From Beijerinckiaceae bacterium (lineage in GTDB: Bacteria; Pseudomonadota; Alphaproteobacteria; Rhizobiales; Beijerinckiaceae): a stretch of 9,779 bases of DNA. Below, in pieces: positions 1 to 6,234 of the stretch. Numbering within the stretch: position 1 is the first letter of the stretch; each line of letters starts with the position of its first letter. Location of the stretch: assembly GCA_022702195.1 (NCBI GenBank), contig JAKONB010000210.1, positions 1-9,779 on the forward strand, given 5' to 3'. The notes beneath the pieces are model-generated. The model was not told the origin of the DNA. It worked only from the letters and a program-made list of their open reading frames with translations, and searched no databases. The position numbers were made by a program, and so were the translations under genes.

Positions 1-273
1 GGTGTCATGGGCATCGGAACGCCCGGATCTGGGCGAACCGGTCGCGTTCCCGGTCTGTCGCGCAGTGGCTTCCTTGGTCCGAACGCGGCGAGGCAGACCA
101 TCGGACCACTCAAAGCCGCGCCGGTTCGGCCCCATCGCCGCGACTGTCGAAGCTCAGGTCATGGGGTGTGCAGGAAAGGGATCGCTCGGCGCCTTGTCCA
201 GGCGCGGCGCCCGATCCGCGCCCGAGGTCATCCGCAGGTCCGCAGGACAGTTCAGAGGATCGAGAGAAACTGA
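1..273. other. Region without a convincing gene, downstream of the tRNA
   Basis: I see no supported gene here. On the minus strand an open frame starts at an ATG at 135-133 and runs 45 codons to the window edge without a stop, so it could be the beginning of a small protein that continues outside. It has no clear ribosome binding site and its codon use is no better than background. Plus-strand open frames in this stretch run through the tRNA region and look like by-products of high GC. The only clear structure is the inverted repeat listed separately. Confidence 0.4.
179..217 (-). terminator. Interrupted GC-rich inverted repeat, possible tRNA terminator
   Basis: The arms GGATCG (179-184) and CGATCC (212-217) pair, and so do GGCGCC (188-193) and GGCGCC (206-211), with a 3-base bulge (185-187) and a 12-base loop. 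On the minus strand the structure lies about 57 bases beyond the tRNA 3' end and is followed by CTTTCC, which is only a weak U-tract. It may stop or process the tRNA transcript. It could also be chance pairing in GC-rich DNA. Confidence 0.25.
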
Positions 274-349
274 TGGTGCCGCAAGAGGGATTCGAACCCC
301 CGACCCCCTCATTACGAATGAGGTGCTCTACCAGCTGAGCTATTGCGGC
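274..349 (-). tRNA. tRNA-Thr (anticodon CGU)
   Basis: The minus strand folds into a full cloverleaf of 76 bases including an encoded CCA end (complement of 274-276). The acceptor stem is GCCGCAA with TTGCGGC. The D arm is GCTC/GAGC. The anticodon stem is CCTCA/TGAGG around the loop TTCGTAA, so the anticodon is CGT (complement of 314-316), reading the threonine codon ACG. The T arm is GGGGG/CCCTC with a TTCGAAT loop, including one G-U pair. No intron, integrase or duplicated 3' end was seen, so there is no sign that the gene is an integration site here. Confidence 0.97.
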
Positions 350-392
350 GCGATCCGCCCAAAGACGTCCGGGGCGAACCGTTCGATGAGGG

Positions 393-420
393 TCATATCG
401 GGCCGATCTGGGTCTGGCAA
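393..420 (-). promoter_or_regulatory. Possible sigma-70-type promoter for the tRNA
   Basis: On the minus strand TTGCCA (complement of 415-420) is followed after 16 bases by ATATGA (complement of 393-398). This would give a leader of roughly 40 bases before the mature tRNA 5' end at 349. The match to a TTGaca/TATaat pattern is partial, and in this composition such matches arise by chance. Confidence 0.25.
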
Positions 421-569
421 GATGGCGATCACCGGGTTCTTACGGTGGGAGGCGATGCAGGGCGGACACGGTGCCGGTCCATCGTCGCCCGGTGCGGGCC
501 TGGATGGCTGGTCTTGCTTGACGGCCTCGGGGCCGGACTCGAAGGGTTGTCGATCGCCAAAGGATCGTC

Positions 570-1043
570 ATGACCCTCCTCGCCCGCCTTCGTGCCTATG
601 CCGCCGATGCTTTCGGGCTGGCGGGTCCCTCGGATCCCGCCGACATGGCTGATGAGCGCCTCGCCGCCATCGCCCTGCTGGTCCACGTCGCCCGCGCGGA
701 CGGCATCCTGGCTCCGGTGGAGACCGAGCGCCTCGCTCGCCTGGTGGAGGGCCGGTTCGCCGCAACGCGGGCGGAGGCCGAGGCATTGATCGCCCGGGCC
801 GCCGCCTTCGACGCTCAGACCCGCGACATGGCCGCCCTCGTGGAGGTGATGGGACACGATGCGGATCGCGAGGCGCGCGGTCGCCTGCTCGCCATGGCCT
901 GGTCCGTGGCGGCAGCGGATGGACGCGTCCACGAATTCGAGGAGGCCCTGGTCTGGCGACTCGGACGCCTCCTCGGCTTCGACGATGCCGCGATCGGCCT
1001 CGCCCGGGCGGGGGAGGGCGGGGCGCCACCAGCAACCACCTGA
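570..1043 (+). CDS. TerB-family protein
   Basis: This 157-residue soluble protein appears to belong to the TerB family, named after tellurite-resistance operons; the biochemical role of most members is unknown. Two similar helical halves are visible. Residues 36-63 carry an ADG motif (43-45) followed by E51. Residues 109-137 carry ADG (116-118) followed by a run of acidic residues near 122-125. These acidic motifs are the family's expected metal-binding sites. There is no signal peptide or membrane segment. The ATG at 570 is supported by AAAGGA at 559-564, five bases upstream. The gene ends 13 bases before the LrgA-like gene and probably leads that operon. No other ter genes are visible, so tellurite resistance should not be assumed. 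The C-terminal tail (about 147-157) is Gly/Pro/Thr-rich and probably disordered. Confidence 0.88.
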   Translation: MTLLARLRAYAADAFGLAGPSDPADMADERLAAIALLVHVARADGILAPVETERLARLVEGRFAATRAEAEALIARAAAFDAQTRDMAALVEVMGHDADREARGRLLAMAWSVAAADGRVHEFEEALVWRLGRLLGFDDAAIGLARAGEGGAPPATT

Positions 1044-1056
1044 TGCGGTCCCGGCG

Positions 1057-1452
1057 ATGATCGTCAGCCTGACCCTGATCCTGATGGTGCAGCTCCTCGG
1101 CGAGGCGCTGACGCGCGGCCTGAACCTGCCGGTCCCCGGGCCGGTCCTCGGCATGGCGCTCCTGCTCGCGTTCTTCGTGATCCGCGACCGGTCACCGCGC
1201 CTCTCCCGCCGGATGCTCCCGCCCGCCCTCGTGGACGGACGCCTCGAAAGCACCGGCAAGACGCTGCTGGCGAATCTCTCGTTGATGTTCGTGCCGGCCG
1301 GCGCCGGCATCGTGGGGCGCCTCGACGTCCTCGCGGCCCAGGGCGTCGCGCTGGCCGTGGTGGTTCTGGTCTCGACGCTGCTCACCCTGGCGGCCACCGC
1401 CGCCACCTTCGTGCTGGTCTCGCGCTGGATGAAGCCCGGGGAGCGCCCGTGA
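1057..1452 (+). CDS. lrgA: CidA/LrgA-family membrane protein
   Basis: This 131-residue inner-membrane protein belongs to the LrgA/CidA family, first described as holin-like regulators of murein hydrolase activity. Several LrgAB pairs have since been linked to transport of small carboxylates such as pyruvate or glycolate. Hydrophobic segments lie near residues 1-17, 27-43, 68-85 and 95-121. The family motif around PVPGPVLGM (25-33) and the MFVPAGAG stretch (77-84) are present. Length is normal for the family. The ATG at 1057 lies 13 bases after the TerB stop and has only a weak ribosome binding site, which suggests translational coupling. The stop overlaps the LrgB-like start by four bases (GTGA). 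Upstream in-frame starts would run inside the TerB gene and look wrong. The substrate cannot be told from the sequence. Confidence 0.93.
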   Translation: MIVSLTLILMVQLLGEALTRGLNLPVPGPVLGMALLLAFFVIRDRSPRLSRRMLPPALVDGRLESTGKTLLANLSLMFVPAGAGIVGRLDVLAAQGVALAVVVLVSTLLTLAATAATFVLVSRWMKPGERP

Positions 1453-2165
1453 CCGGGGACTTCGCTGTCTGGGTCTACCTGTCGCGCACACCGCTGCTCT
1501 GGCTCACCGTGACGCTGATGGCCTACGTGGTGGCCGACCGGATCGCCACCGCGACCAACCGGCATCCGCTCGCCAACCCGGTGCTGGTGGCCATCGCCCT
1601 CACGGCCTGCGTGTTGCAGGTGACGGGGACGCCCTATGCCACCTATTTCGAGGGGGCGCAGTTCGTCCATTTCCTGCTGGGTCCGGCGACGGTGGTGCTG
1701 GCGATCCCGCTCTACGCGTATCGCGCCACCGTGGTGCGGGCGCTGGCCCCGATGCTCGCCGCCCTGCTGGTCGGGTCCGTGGTGGCGCTCGCCTCGGCCC
1801 TCGTCCTGGCGCGGGCACTCGGGATCCCCGACACCGTCATCGTGTCGATCGCGCCGAAATCGGTGACCACCGGCGTCGCCATGGGCATCGCCCAGACGCT
1901 CGGCGGAGACCCGACCCTGGCGGCGGTGGTCGTGATGCTGACGGGGATGACCGGTGGCATCCTGGTGACGCCGCTGATGAACCTGCTGCGCATCCGGGAC
2001 ATGCGCGCCCGCGGTTTCGCGGCGGGGTTGGCCGCCCACGGAGTCGGGACCGCGCGGGCGTTCCAGGTGGGCGAGATCGCCGGGGTCTTCGCCGGCATCG
2101 CGCTCGGGCTCAACGCCTTCGTCACCGCGATCCTGGCGCCGCTCGCGGTGACGTTCCTGCGCTGA
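1449..2165 (+). CDS. lrgB: LrgB/CidB-family membrane protein
   Basis: This 238-residue polytopic inner-membrane protein belongs to the LrgB family and is the usual partner of LrgA. The plant chloroplast glycolate/glycerate transporter PLGG1 is a fusion of the two types, so a carboxylate transport role is plausible. Signature stretches are visible: LLGPATVVLAIPLY (76-89), APKSVTT (135-141) and AHGVGTARA (196-204). Most of the remainder is hydrophobic helices, and the length is typical. The GTG at 1449 is chosen because it overlaps the LrgA stop in a GTGA arrangement and gives a full-length family N-terminus. It is the last gene of the TerB-LrgA-LrgB operon and is followed immediately by a palindromic repeat that may end transcription. 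No frameshift or missing motif is seen. Confidence 0.94.
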   Translation: MTGDFAVWVYLSRTPLLWLTVTLMAYVVADRIATATNRHPLANPVLVAIALTACVLQVTGTPYATYFEGAQFVHFLLGPATVVLAIPLYAYRATVVRALAPMLAALLVGSVVALASALVLARALGIPDTVIVSIAPKSVTTGVAMGIAQTLGGDPTLAAVVVMLTGMTGGILVTPLMNLLRIRDMRARGFAAGLAAHGVGTARAFQVGEIAGVFAGIALGLNAFVTAILAPLAVTFLR

Positions 2166-2253
2166 GAGCATCGTCCCGAACGACGGTTGCCGGCTTGATG
2201 CAAAATCAACAACCGAGAACATCGTCCCGGATCCGATGTCCGGGACGATGCTC
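2166..2253. repeat. Intergenic palindromic repeat element
   Basis: The sequence GAGCATCGTCCCG (2166-2178) recurs in near-identical form as GAACATCGTCCCG (2217-2229), and its exact reverse complement CGGGACGATGCTC is at 2241-2253. The outer copy can pair with the inverted copy over 13 bases, and the inner copy over 11 bases. An AT-richer spacer (about 2196-2212) lies between the two direct copies. It fills nearly the whole gap between two convergent genes. From memory, similar GCATCGTCCCG palindromes are dispersed in Methylobacterium and other Hyphomicrobiales genomes, which suggests a REP/BIME-like element. Only one copy is in this window. Confidence 0.75.
2220..2250. terminator. Strong hairpin, possible bidirectional terminator
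   Basis: CATCGTCCCGG (2220-2230) and CCGGGACGATG (2240-2250) form a perfect 11-base-pair stem with a 9-base loop. It lies 54 bases after the LrgB stop and 14 bases beyond the end of the convergent ABC transporter gene, so it could stop transcripts from both sides. No U-tract follows on either strand. A transcript-stabilising or pausing role is as likely as true intrinsic termination. Confidence 0.5.
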
Positions 2254-2264
2254 GCGCCGACCGG

Positions 2265-4379
2265 TCACCCCGCCGCCGCCGTCGCCGGGACAGGCTTCGG
2301 CACGAAGCGGCCGTCGCCCCCGGCCTGCATGTCGATCCGCCGGTCGTGGAGCGCGTGGAGGGTGGAGCGGTGCCCGATCGACACGATGGTGGTGCCGGGC
2401 AGGCGCTCGCGCAGCATCCGGTAGATCGCCGCCTCGCTCGGCTCGTCGAGGGCGGCGGTGGATTCGTCGAGGAACAGCCAATCGGGCTTGGTGAGCACCG
2501 CGCGGGCGAGGGCGAGGCGCTGCTGCTCGCCGCCGGAAAGCCGCTGATCCCAGGCATCGACCTCGTCGAGCCGGTCGGCGAATTGTGGCAGCTGCGCCGC
2601 CACCAGGGCATCACGGATCGCCGCATCGGAGAACTGGTCCGTGGTGTTCGGGTAGACCACCGCGCCCCGCAGGGTGCCGAGCGGGAGGTAAGGACGCTGC
2701 GGCAGCACCAGGGCGGATTGGCCCTGGGGCACGTCGATCCGGCCCTTGCCGAACGGCCAGATGCCAGCGATGGCGCGGAACAGGGTCGACTTGCCCGAGC
2801 CCGACGGCCCGGTCACCAGCGTCGCCCCCCCCTTGGGCAGGGTCAGCGCATCGGCGGCGACGATCTCGCGGCCGTCGGGAAGGGCCAGGACCACACCATG
2901 CGCGGTCACGTCGGCGGGGGTGTCGTTGCCCTGAGCGAGGCCGTAGCCGGCCCCCGACAACGCCTCCGCCTTGGTCATCGCCCGCTTGAACGAGGACAGG
3001 CGGTTGGTGTTGGCCTTGTAGGCGGCCAGGGTGGTGTAGGCGTTGATGAAGAACGACAGCGACGATTGCACGTTGCTGAAGGCGTTCACCGTCTGCTGCA
3101 GCGCGCCGAAGGTGATCTTCTTGGTGAAGTAGGAGGGTGCGGCGATGACCAGCGGCACGATGGTGCTGGCCTGCGCGTAGCCGAAGCTGAAGGCGATCAG
3201 CTTGATTCGCCGATAGATGATGTCGACGTAGTTCGCGATGATGTCGTGGAAGAGCGACCCCAGCCGCACCGTCTCGGCGCGCTCGCCCCGCAGCAGGGCG
3301 ATCTGCTCGCTGTAGATGCGGCTGCGGGCCAGCGAGAAGCGAAAATCCGCCTCCACCCGCTCCTGCCGGAAATCCAGCGCGATGAGCGGGCGGCCGATGA
3401 TATGGGCGAGCCAAGTGCCGATGACCGCGTAGGCGATCACCGCCCAGACGAGGAAGCCCGGCACCACCGTGTCGGTGAAGGGCAGCACGAAGTCCCGCGA
3501 CAGGGTCCACAGGATGACGATGAAGGAGACGAGCTGGGCCGCCTGCGACAGCAAGCGCGTCGAGAGGCTCGCGGTCTGCGAGATGAAGGCGTTCACGTCC
3601 GCCTGGATGCGCTGGTCCGGGTTGTCGGCGCTCTCGTCCGTGAACGGGATGCGGTAATGCGTGCCCTCGCCGAGCCAGCGCTCGTAGAAGCTGCGCGTCA
3701 GCCAGGTCCGCCAGCGGATATGCAGCGATTGGTCGACGAACAGGTCGAACATGCCGATGCTGACATTGAGAATGGCCAGCGGCACGAAGATCCATATGAT
3801 CTGATACCAGAACGCATCAAGATTGTATTCCTGGATGGCGTTGTAGAGATCGCGGTACCAGAAGTTGAAGCGCAGCGTCAGGGCGACGTCGGCGAAGCTC
3901 ACGAAGATCGACAGCGCCACGAGACGCTGACCGATCTGCCCCTCGGTGCGTCCGAACCAGCGGAACAGGCCGATCTGCTTCGTCGGCGCATCGCGATTGG
4001 CGAAATAGGGATCGGCAATGAGGGTGATCGCCCGGATCGGTTGCCAATGCGAGACGGCGAGCACGATGCCTCCGAAGACCACGGCGCCGGTGGCGGCGAA
4101 GGCCGGGGGTAGCAGGGCGGCCAGGGTCGGCGGCAGGATTCCGAAGGCGGCGAGCTGCTTGGCCCCGGCGAACAGCAGGTAGCCCACGCCGTAGACCGAG
4201 ACGAAGATCTTCAGGTAGGCCGAGAGATTGGCCGAGGCGAGCAGGATGCCCACCATGGCGAGCCCGCTCAGGCTCACGTAGAGCGGTGGCGCGGATTCCC
4301 CGGGAAGGATCAGGAGCGCGAGGGCGAAGATCGCCGTGACGGCGGCCTGAAGGCCGAGGCCCGTCCTCAATACGGCCAC
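2265..4379 (-). CDS. SbmA/BacA/YddA-like ABC transporter, fused permease and ATPase
   Basis: This 704-residue inner-membrane half-transporter combines a membrane domain of the SbmA/BacA (ABC_membrane_2) type with a C-terminal nucleotide-binding domain. Relatives (YddA, BclA, Rv1819c) move peptides, cobalamin or other hydrophilic compounds. The core membrane region runs from about 150 to 460, including the FNFWYRDLYNAIQ stretch (171-183). ATPase motifs are complete: Walker A GPSGSGKST (524-532), Q-loop Q561, signature LSGGEQQ (614-620), Walker B WLFLDES with E639, and switch H670. Four further hydrophobic segments occupy about residues 8-112, ahead of the usual core. I chose the GTG at 4379-4377 because AAGGGAG lies six bases upstream; the frame stays open further upstream but loses protein-like character. 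The 124-base gap back to the small secreted protein gene is GC-rich and non-coding, so co-transcription is possible. The substrate is unknown. Confidence 0.92.
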   Translation of the reverse strand: MAVLRTGLGLQAAVTAIFALALLILPGESAPPLYVSLSGLAMVGILLASANLSAYLKIFVSVYGVGYLLFAGAKQLAAFGILPPTLAALLPPAFAATGAVVFGGIVLAVSHWQPIRAITLIADPYFANRDAPTKQIGLFRWFGRTEGQIGQRLVALSIFVSFADVALTLRFNFWYRDLYNAIQEYNLDAFWYQIIWIFVPLAILNVSIGMFDLFVDQSLHIRWRTWLTRSFYERWLGEGTHYRIPFTDESADNPDQRIQADVNAFISQTASLSTRLLSQAAQLVSFIVILWTLSRDFVLPFTDTVVPGFLVWAVIAYAVIGTWLAHIIGRPLIALDFRQERVEADFRFSLARSRIYSEQIALLRGERAETVRLGSLFHDIIANYVDIIYRRIKLIAFSFGYAQASTIVPLVIAAPSYFTKKITFGALQQTVNAFSNVQSSLSFFINAYTTLAAYKANTNRLSSFKRAMTKAEALSGAGYGLAQGNDTPADVTAHGVVLALPDGREIVAADALTLPKGGATLVTGPSGSGKSTLFRAIAGIWPFGKGRIDVPQGQSALVLPQRPYLPLGTLRGAVVYPNTTDQFSDAAIRDALVAAQLPQFADRLDEVDAWDQRLSGGEQQRLALARAVLTKPDWLFLDESTAALDEPSEAAIYRMLRERLPGTTIVSIGHRSTLHALHDRRIDMQAGGDGRFVPKPVPATAAAG

Positions 4380-4503
4380 ACGCGTCTCCCTTCCTCGAAT
4401 GATCGTCGGGCGGCGCCGAACCCGCGGCCGCCCCCCCGCCCGGCATTGCAGGCGGGTCGTGGCGAGATCGTGGCGCGGCCGCGCACCGGCGCGTGATCCA
4501 GCG

Positions 4504-4845
4504 CTACTGCCAGTCCCAGTCGCTGAATTCCGGCTCACGGCACCGGTAGCCGATCGGGCATTCCGGATTGTCGCGGGTGGGGACGAAACGCAGCTCGGCG
4601 ATCTCGGTGAGTTCACACTGGCTGCGGTCGCGCACGAACCGCTCCATGGCCGCCCCCCCGGTCCCTAACAGGATGGCCCCCTTCGCCTTCACCAGGGCCA
4701 TCGCCTCGGCGCAGACCATGCGCTGGGTGGAGGAAGCCGGATTCTGTGCGCTCGCCGGCGCCGCCAGGATGACGCAGAGAAGGAGGGCGAGGCGTCTCGT
4801 CACGATGGCTCGGTGGCGTTCCTGATGTCCGATGCGGTCAAGCAT
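4504..4845 (-). CDS. Small secreted protein with four cysteines, function unknown
   Basis: This is a predicted exported protein of 113 residues. A basic N-region is followed by a hydrophobic core (about 19-30) and an ASA-Q cleavage site after residue 33, which leaves a mature periplasmic protein of about 80 residues. The mature part has four cysteines (45, 77, 96, 102), enough for two disulfides. It also carries the stretch PTRDNPECPIGYRCRE (89-104), which I recall from uncharacterised alphaproteobacterial proteins. No enzymatic motif is seen. The start is uncertain. ATG at 4845 has GGAAA five bases upstream. GTG at 4803 would give 99 residues and a more compact signal peptide but lacks a good ribosome binding site. 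The gene lies upstream of the ABC transporter on the same strand and is divergent from the oxygenase gene. Confidence 0.75.
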   Translation of the reverse strand: MLDRIGHQERHRAIVTRRLALLLCVILAAPASAQNPASSTQRMVCAEAMALVKAKGAILLGTGGAAMERFVRDRSQCELTEIAELRFVPTRDNPECPIGYRCREPEFSDWDWQ

Positions 4846-4995
4846 GGCAGTTTCCGGGGATCGCGAATAGGGCTTGCCGTCCGGTTGCCGCAATCGCGCG
4901 GTCTATCCACCGGCATTGCGCGCGTTCGGGCGTGCGCCAAAACAACGCGTCGCCGGGGCCGTCCCGGTCCGCCTGTCGAGACCGTAAGGCCAGCC

Positions 4996-5628
4996 ATGTC
5001 GGGACTGTCGATCCTCAACCTCGATGCCGTTCGGGCCGCACCGCTCTCGCGTGAGCCCTACACCTACTTTCTCGGCCAGGACGTGCTGCAGCGCGACGCC
5101 GTCGACGAGATCCGACAGGATTTCCCGACCATCGCCAAGCCCGGCTACCTCACGGTCGATGAGGTCGCCCTGAAGGGCCGCTTCAAGGCGCTGATCGACG
5201 AACTGGAGAGCGACGAATTCTCCCGCATCCTCGGGGAGAAGTTCGGGATCGACCTGGTGTCCTGCCCGCGCCTCACCACCATCATGAAGCGCAGCCAGCC
5301 GAAATACGGTTCGATCCACACCGACGGTCCGTCGAAGGTGATGACCCTGCTGGTCTACATGAACGATGCCTGGGATGCGCCGGCCGCCGGCCGCCTGCGG
5401 GTGCTCTACGACGGCAAGAACTTCGAGCCCTTCGCGGTGGAGGTTCCGCCGACCATGGGCACGATGTTCGCCTTCCTGCGGGCCGACAATTCCTGGCACG
5501 GTCACGAACCCTTCGAGGGCGAGCGCCGGGTGGTGCAGGTGGCCTGGGTGAAGGACGCATCCGAGCTGGAACGCAAGAAGAAGCGCAACCGCACGGCCCA
5601 ATTCCTCAAGGGTATCTTCGGCCGCTGA
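4996..5628 (+). CDS. 2-oxoglutarate/Fe(II)-dependent oxygenase family protein
   Basis: This 210-residue cytoplasmic protein has the double-stranded beta-helix pattern of 2OG-Fe(II) oxygenases, which use iron, oxygen and 2-oxoglutarate to hydroxylate a substrate. The iron triad is visible as H108-x-D110 (in SIHTDGPSK) and H168 (in NSWHGH). R177 or R178 in GERRVVQ is the likely 2-oxoglutarate carboxylate ligand. The core stretch TLLVYMN...GRLRVLY (117-138) fits the prolyl-hydroxylase-like 2OG superfamily. The last 25 residues are lysine/arginine-rich. ATG 4996 has TAAGG six bases upstream; the frame is open upstream to 4813, but that extension is arginine-rich and lacks family character. It stands alone, divergent from the small secreted protein gene and convergent with the ParA pair. 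The substrate, whether a protein, sugar or small molecule, cannot be inferred. Confidence 0.9.
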   Translation: MSGLSILNLDAVRAAPLSREPYTYFLGQDVLQRDAVDEIRQDFPTIAKPGYLTVDEVALKGRFKALIDELESDEFSRILGEKFGIDLVSCPRLTTIMKRSQPKYGSIHTDGPSKVMTLLVYMNDAWDAPAAGRLRVLYDGKNFEPFAVEVPPTMGTMFAFLRADNSWHGHEPFEGERRVVQVAWVKDASELERKKKRNRTAQFLKGIFGR

Positions 5629-5736
5629 GCGGCGACGGCAGGCGGCGGCCGGGTTCGAAGGGCCTCCCAAACCTCCCGATCGCCGCCGTTCTTCGCCGAA
5701 AGCAGGAGGACGCAGCGCAAGTCTTGTGAGAGACCC

Positions 5737-6234
5737 TCAGCCCGCCTTCCGACGCTTGTCCTTGGCGGGCTTCGGGTCATGATCCTTGCCGTCCCAGACG
5801 GCGAGGAATGCGGCGTGGCCGAGGGCGCGCGAGATGCCGTCGGTCCCATCCCGCTTGGGCCGCGCGGCGGCCCCGATCGGCTGGTTCGGCTGGTTCGGAT
5901 TGGGCGAGGGATTGGTCCAGCTGGCGAGGCCCGCGAGATGGCGGCGCAGACCTCCGAGCTGGGTCACCTTGTCATCGGGGTGGTGACGGTCGAACCGCAG
6001 GACCAGGGCTCGGACCTCGGCATCGCTCAGACCGTCGACCACGAGGCCGAACGTCTCGGCCCCGAGGCTGTCGTGGATCTCGCGCAGGCCGCGCAACGTC
6101 AGGGTCTTCGCCTTCAGCTGACGGACCACCAGGGCACGCCCGGCCCGGGCAACGTCGCCACTGATGTCGCAAAACACGTCCGGCGACTGAGCGATCGCCC
6201 GCAGCAGGACGAAGCCGTCGATATCAAGTGCCAT
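5737..6234 (-). CDS. Hypothetical protein coupled to the ParA-type ATPase
   Basis: I do not recognise this 165-residue protein. Residues 1-105 look folded and mainly helical, with a conserved-looking centre (about 46-83, LRGLREIHDSLGAETFGLVVDGLSDAEV and on). Residues 107-119 form a low-complexity Asn/Pro/Gln linker with NQP twice. Residues 120-148 may fold again, and the tail (150-165) is lysine-rich. There is no signal peptide, membrane segment or visible helix-turn-helix, so it does not look like a standard ParB. Its ATG (6234-6232) lies inside the end of the ParA gene, overlapping by 11 bases, with AAGGG eight bases upstream. Translation is therefore probably coupled and the two products likely act together. 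A role as partner or cargo adaptor of the ATPase is my inference from arrangement. No clear terminator is seen after it (5629-5736). Confidence 0.8.
   Translation of the reverse strand: MALDIDGFVLLRAIAQSPDVFCDISGDVARAGRALVVRQLKAKTLTLRGLREIHDSLGAETFGLVVDGLSDAEVRALVLRFDRHHPDDKVTQLGGLRRHLAGLASWTNPSPNPNQPNQPIGAAARPKRDGTDGISRALGHAAFLAVWDGKDHDPKPAKDKRRKAG
5879..5896. repeat. Two tandem 9-base units inside the ParA-partner gene
   Basis: The unit GGCTGGTTC occurs twice in tandem on the plus strand and encodes the NQP repeat of the minus-strand protein. Unit changes would keep the frame, so the linker could vary in length between strains. Confidence 0.6.

Noticed and set aside
429..2222. Minus-strand open frame of 597 codons opposite the TerB-LrgAB operon
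   Set aside because: It is antisense to three genes with clear family motifs, and its translation is rich in Arg, His, Gly and Asp with no domain; typical of stop-poor antisense frames in high-GC DNA.
2346..4112. Plus-strand open frame of 588 codons opposite the ABC transporter
   Set aside because: It lies antisense to a protein with complete ABC motifs and has low-complexity Arg/Gly/Glu/Asp composition without recognisable domains.
4424..4484. Two GCGGCCGC sites and a 12-base palindrome GCGCGGCCGCGC between the ABC and small secreted protein genes
   Set aside because: Short GC palindromes are expected by chance in DNA of this composition; no U-tract or repeated arrangement supports a regulatory or terminator role.
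4813..4995. N-terminal extension of the 2OG oxygenase
   Set aside because: The encoded 61 residues are arginine-rich and unlike the family; ATG 4996 has a proper ribosome binding site and gives a normal-length protein.
5649..5665. GGGTTCGAAGGG resembling a tRNA T-loop, possible tRNA remnant or attachment site
   Set aside because: No acceptor, anticodon or D arm can be built around it, and there is no integrase or matching repeat in the window.
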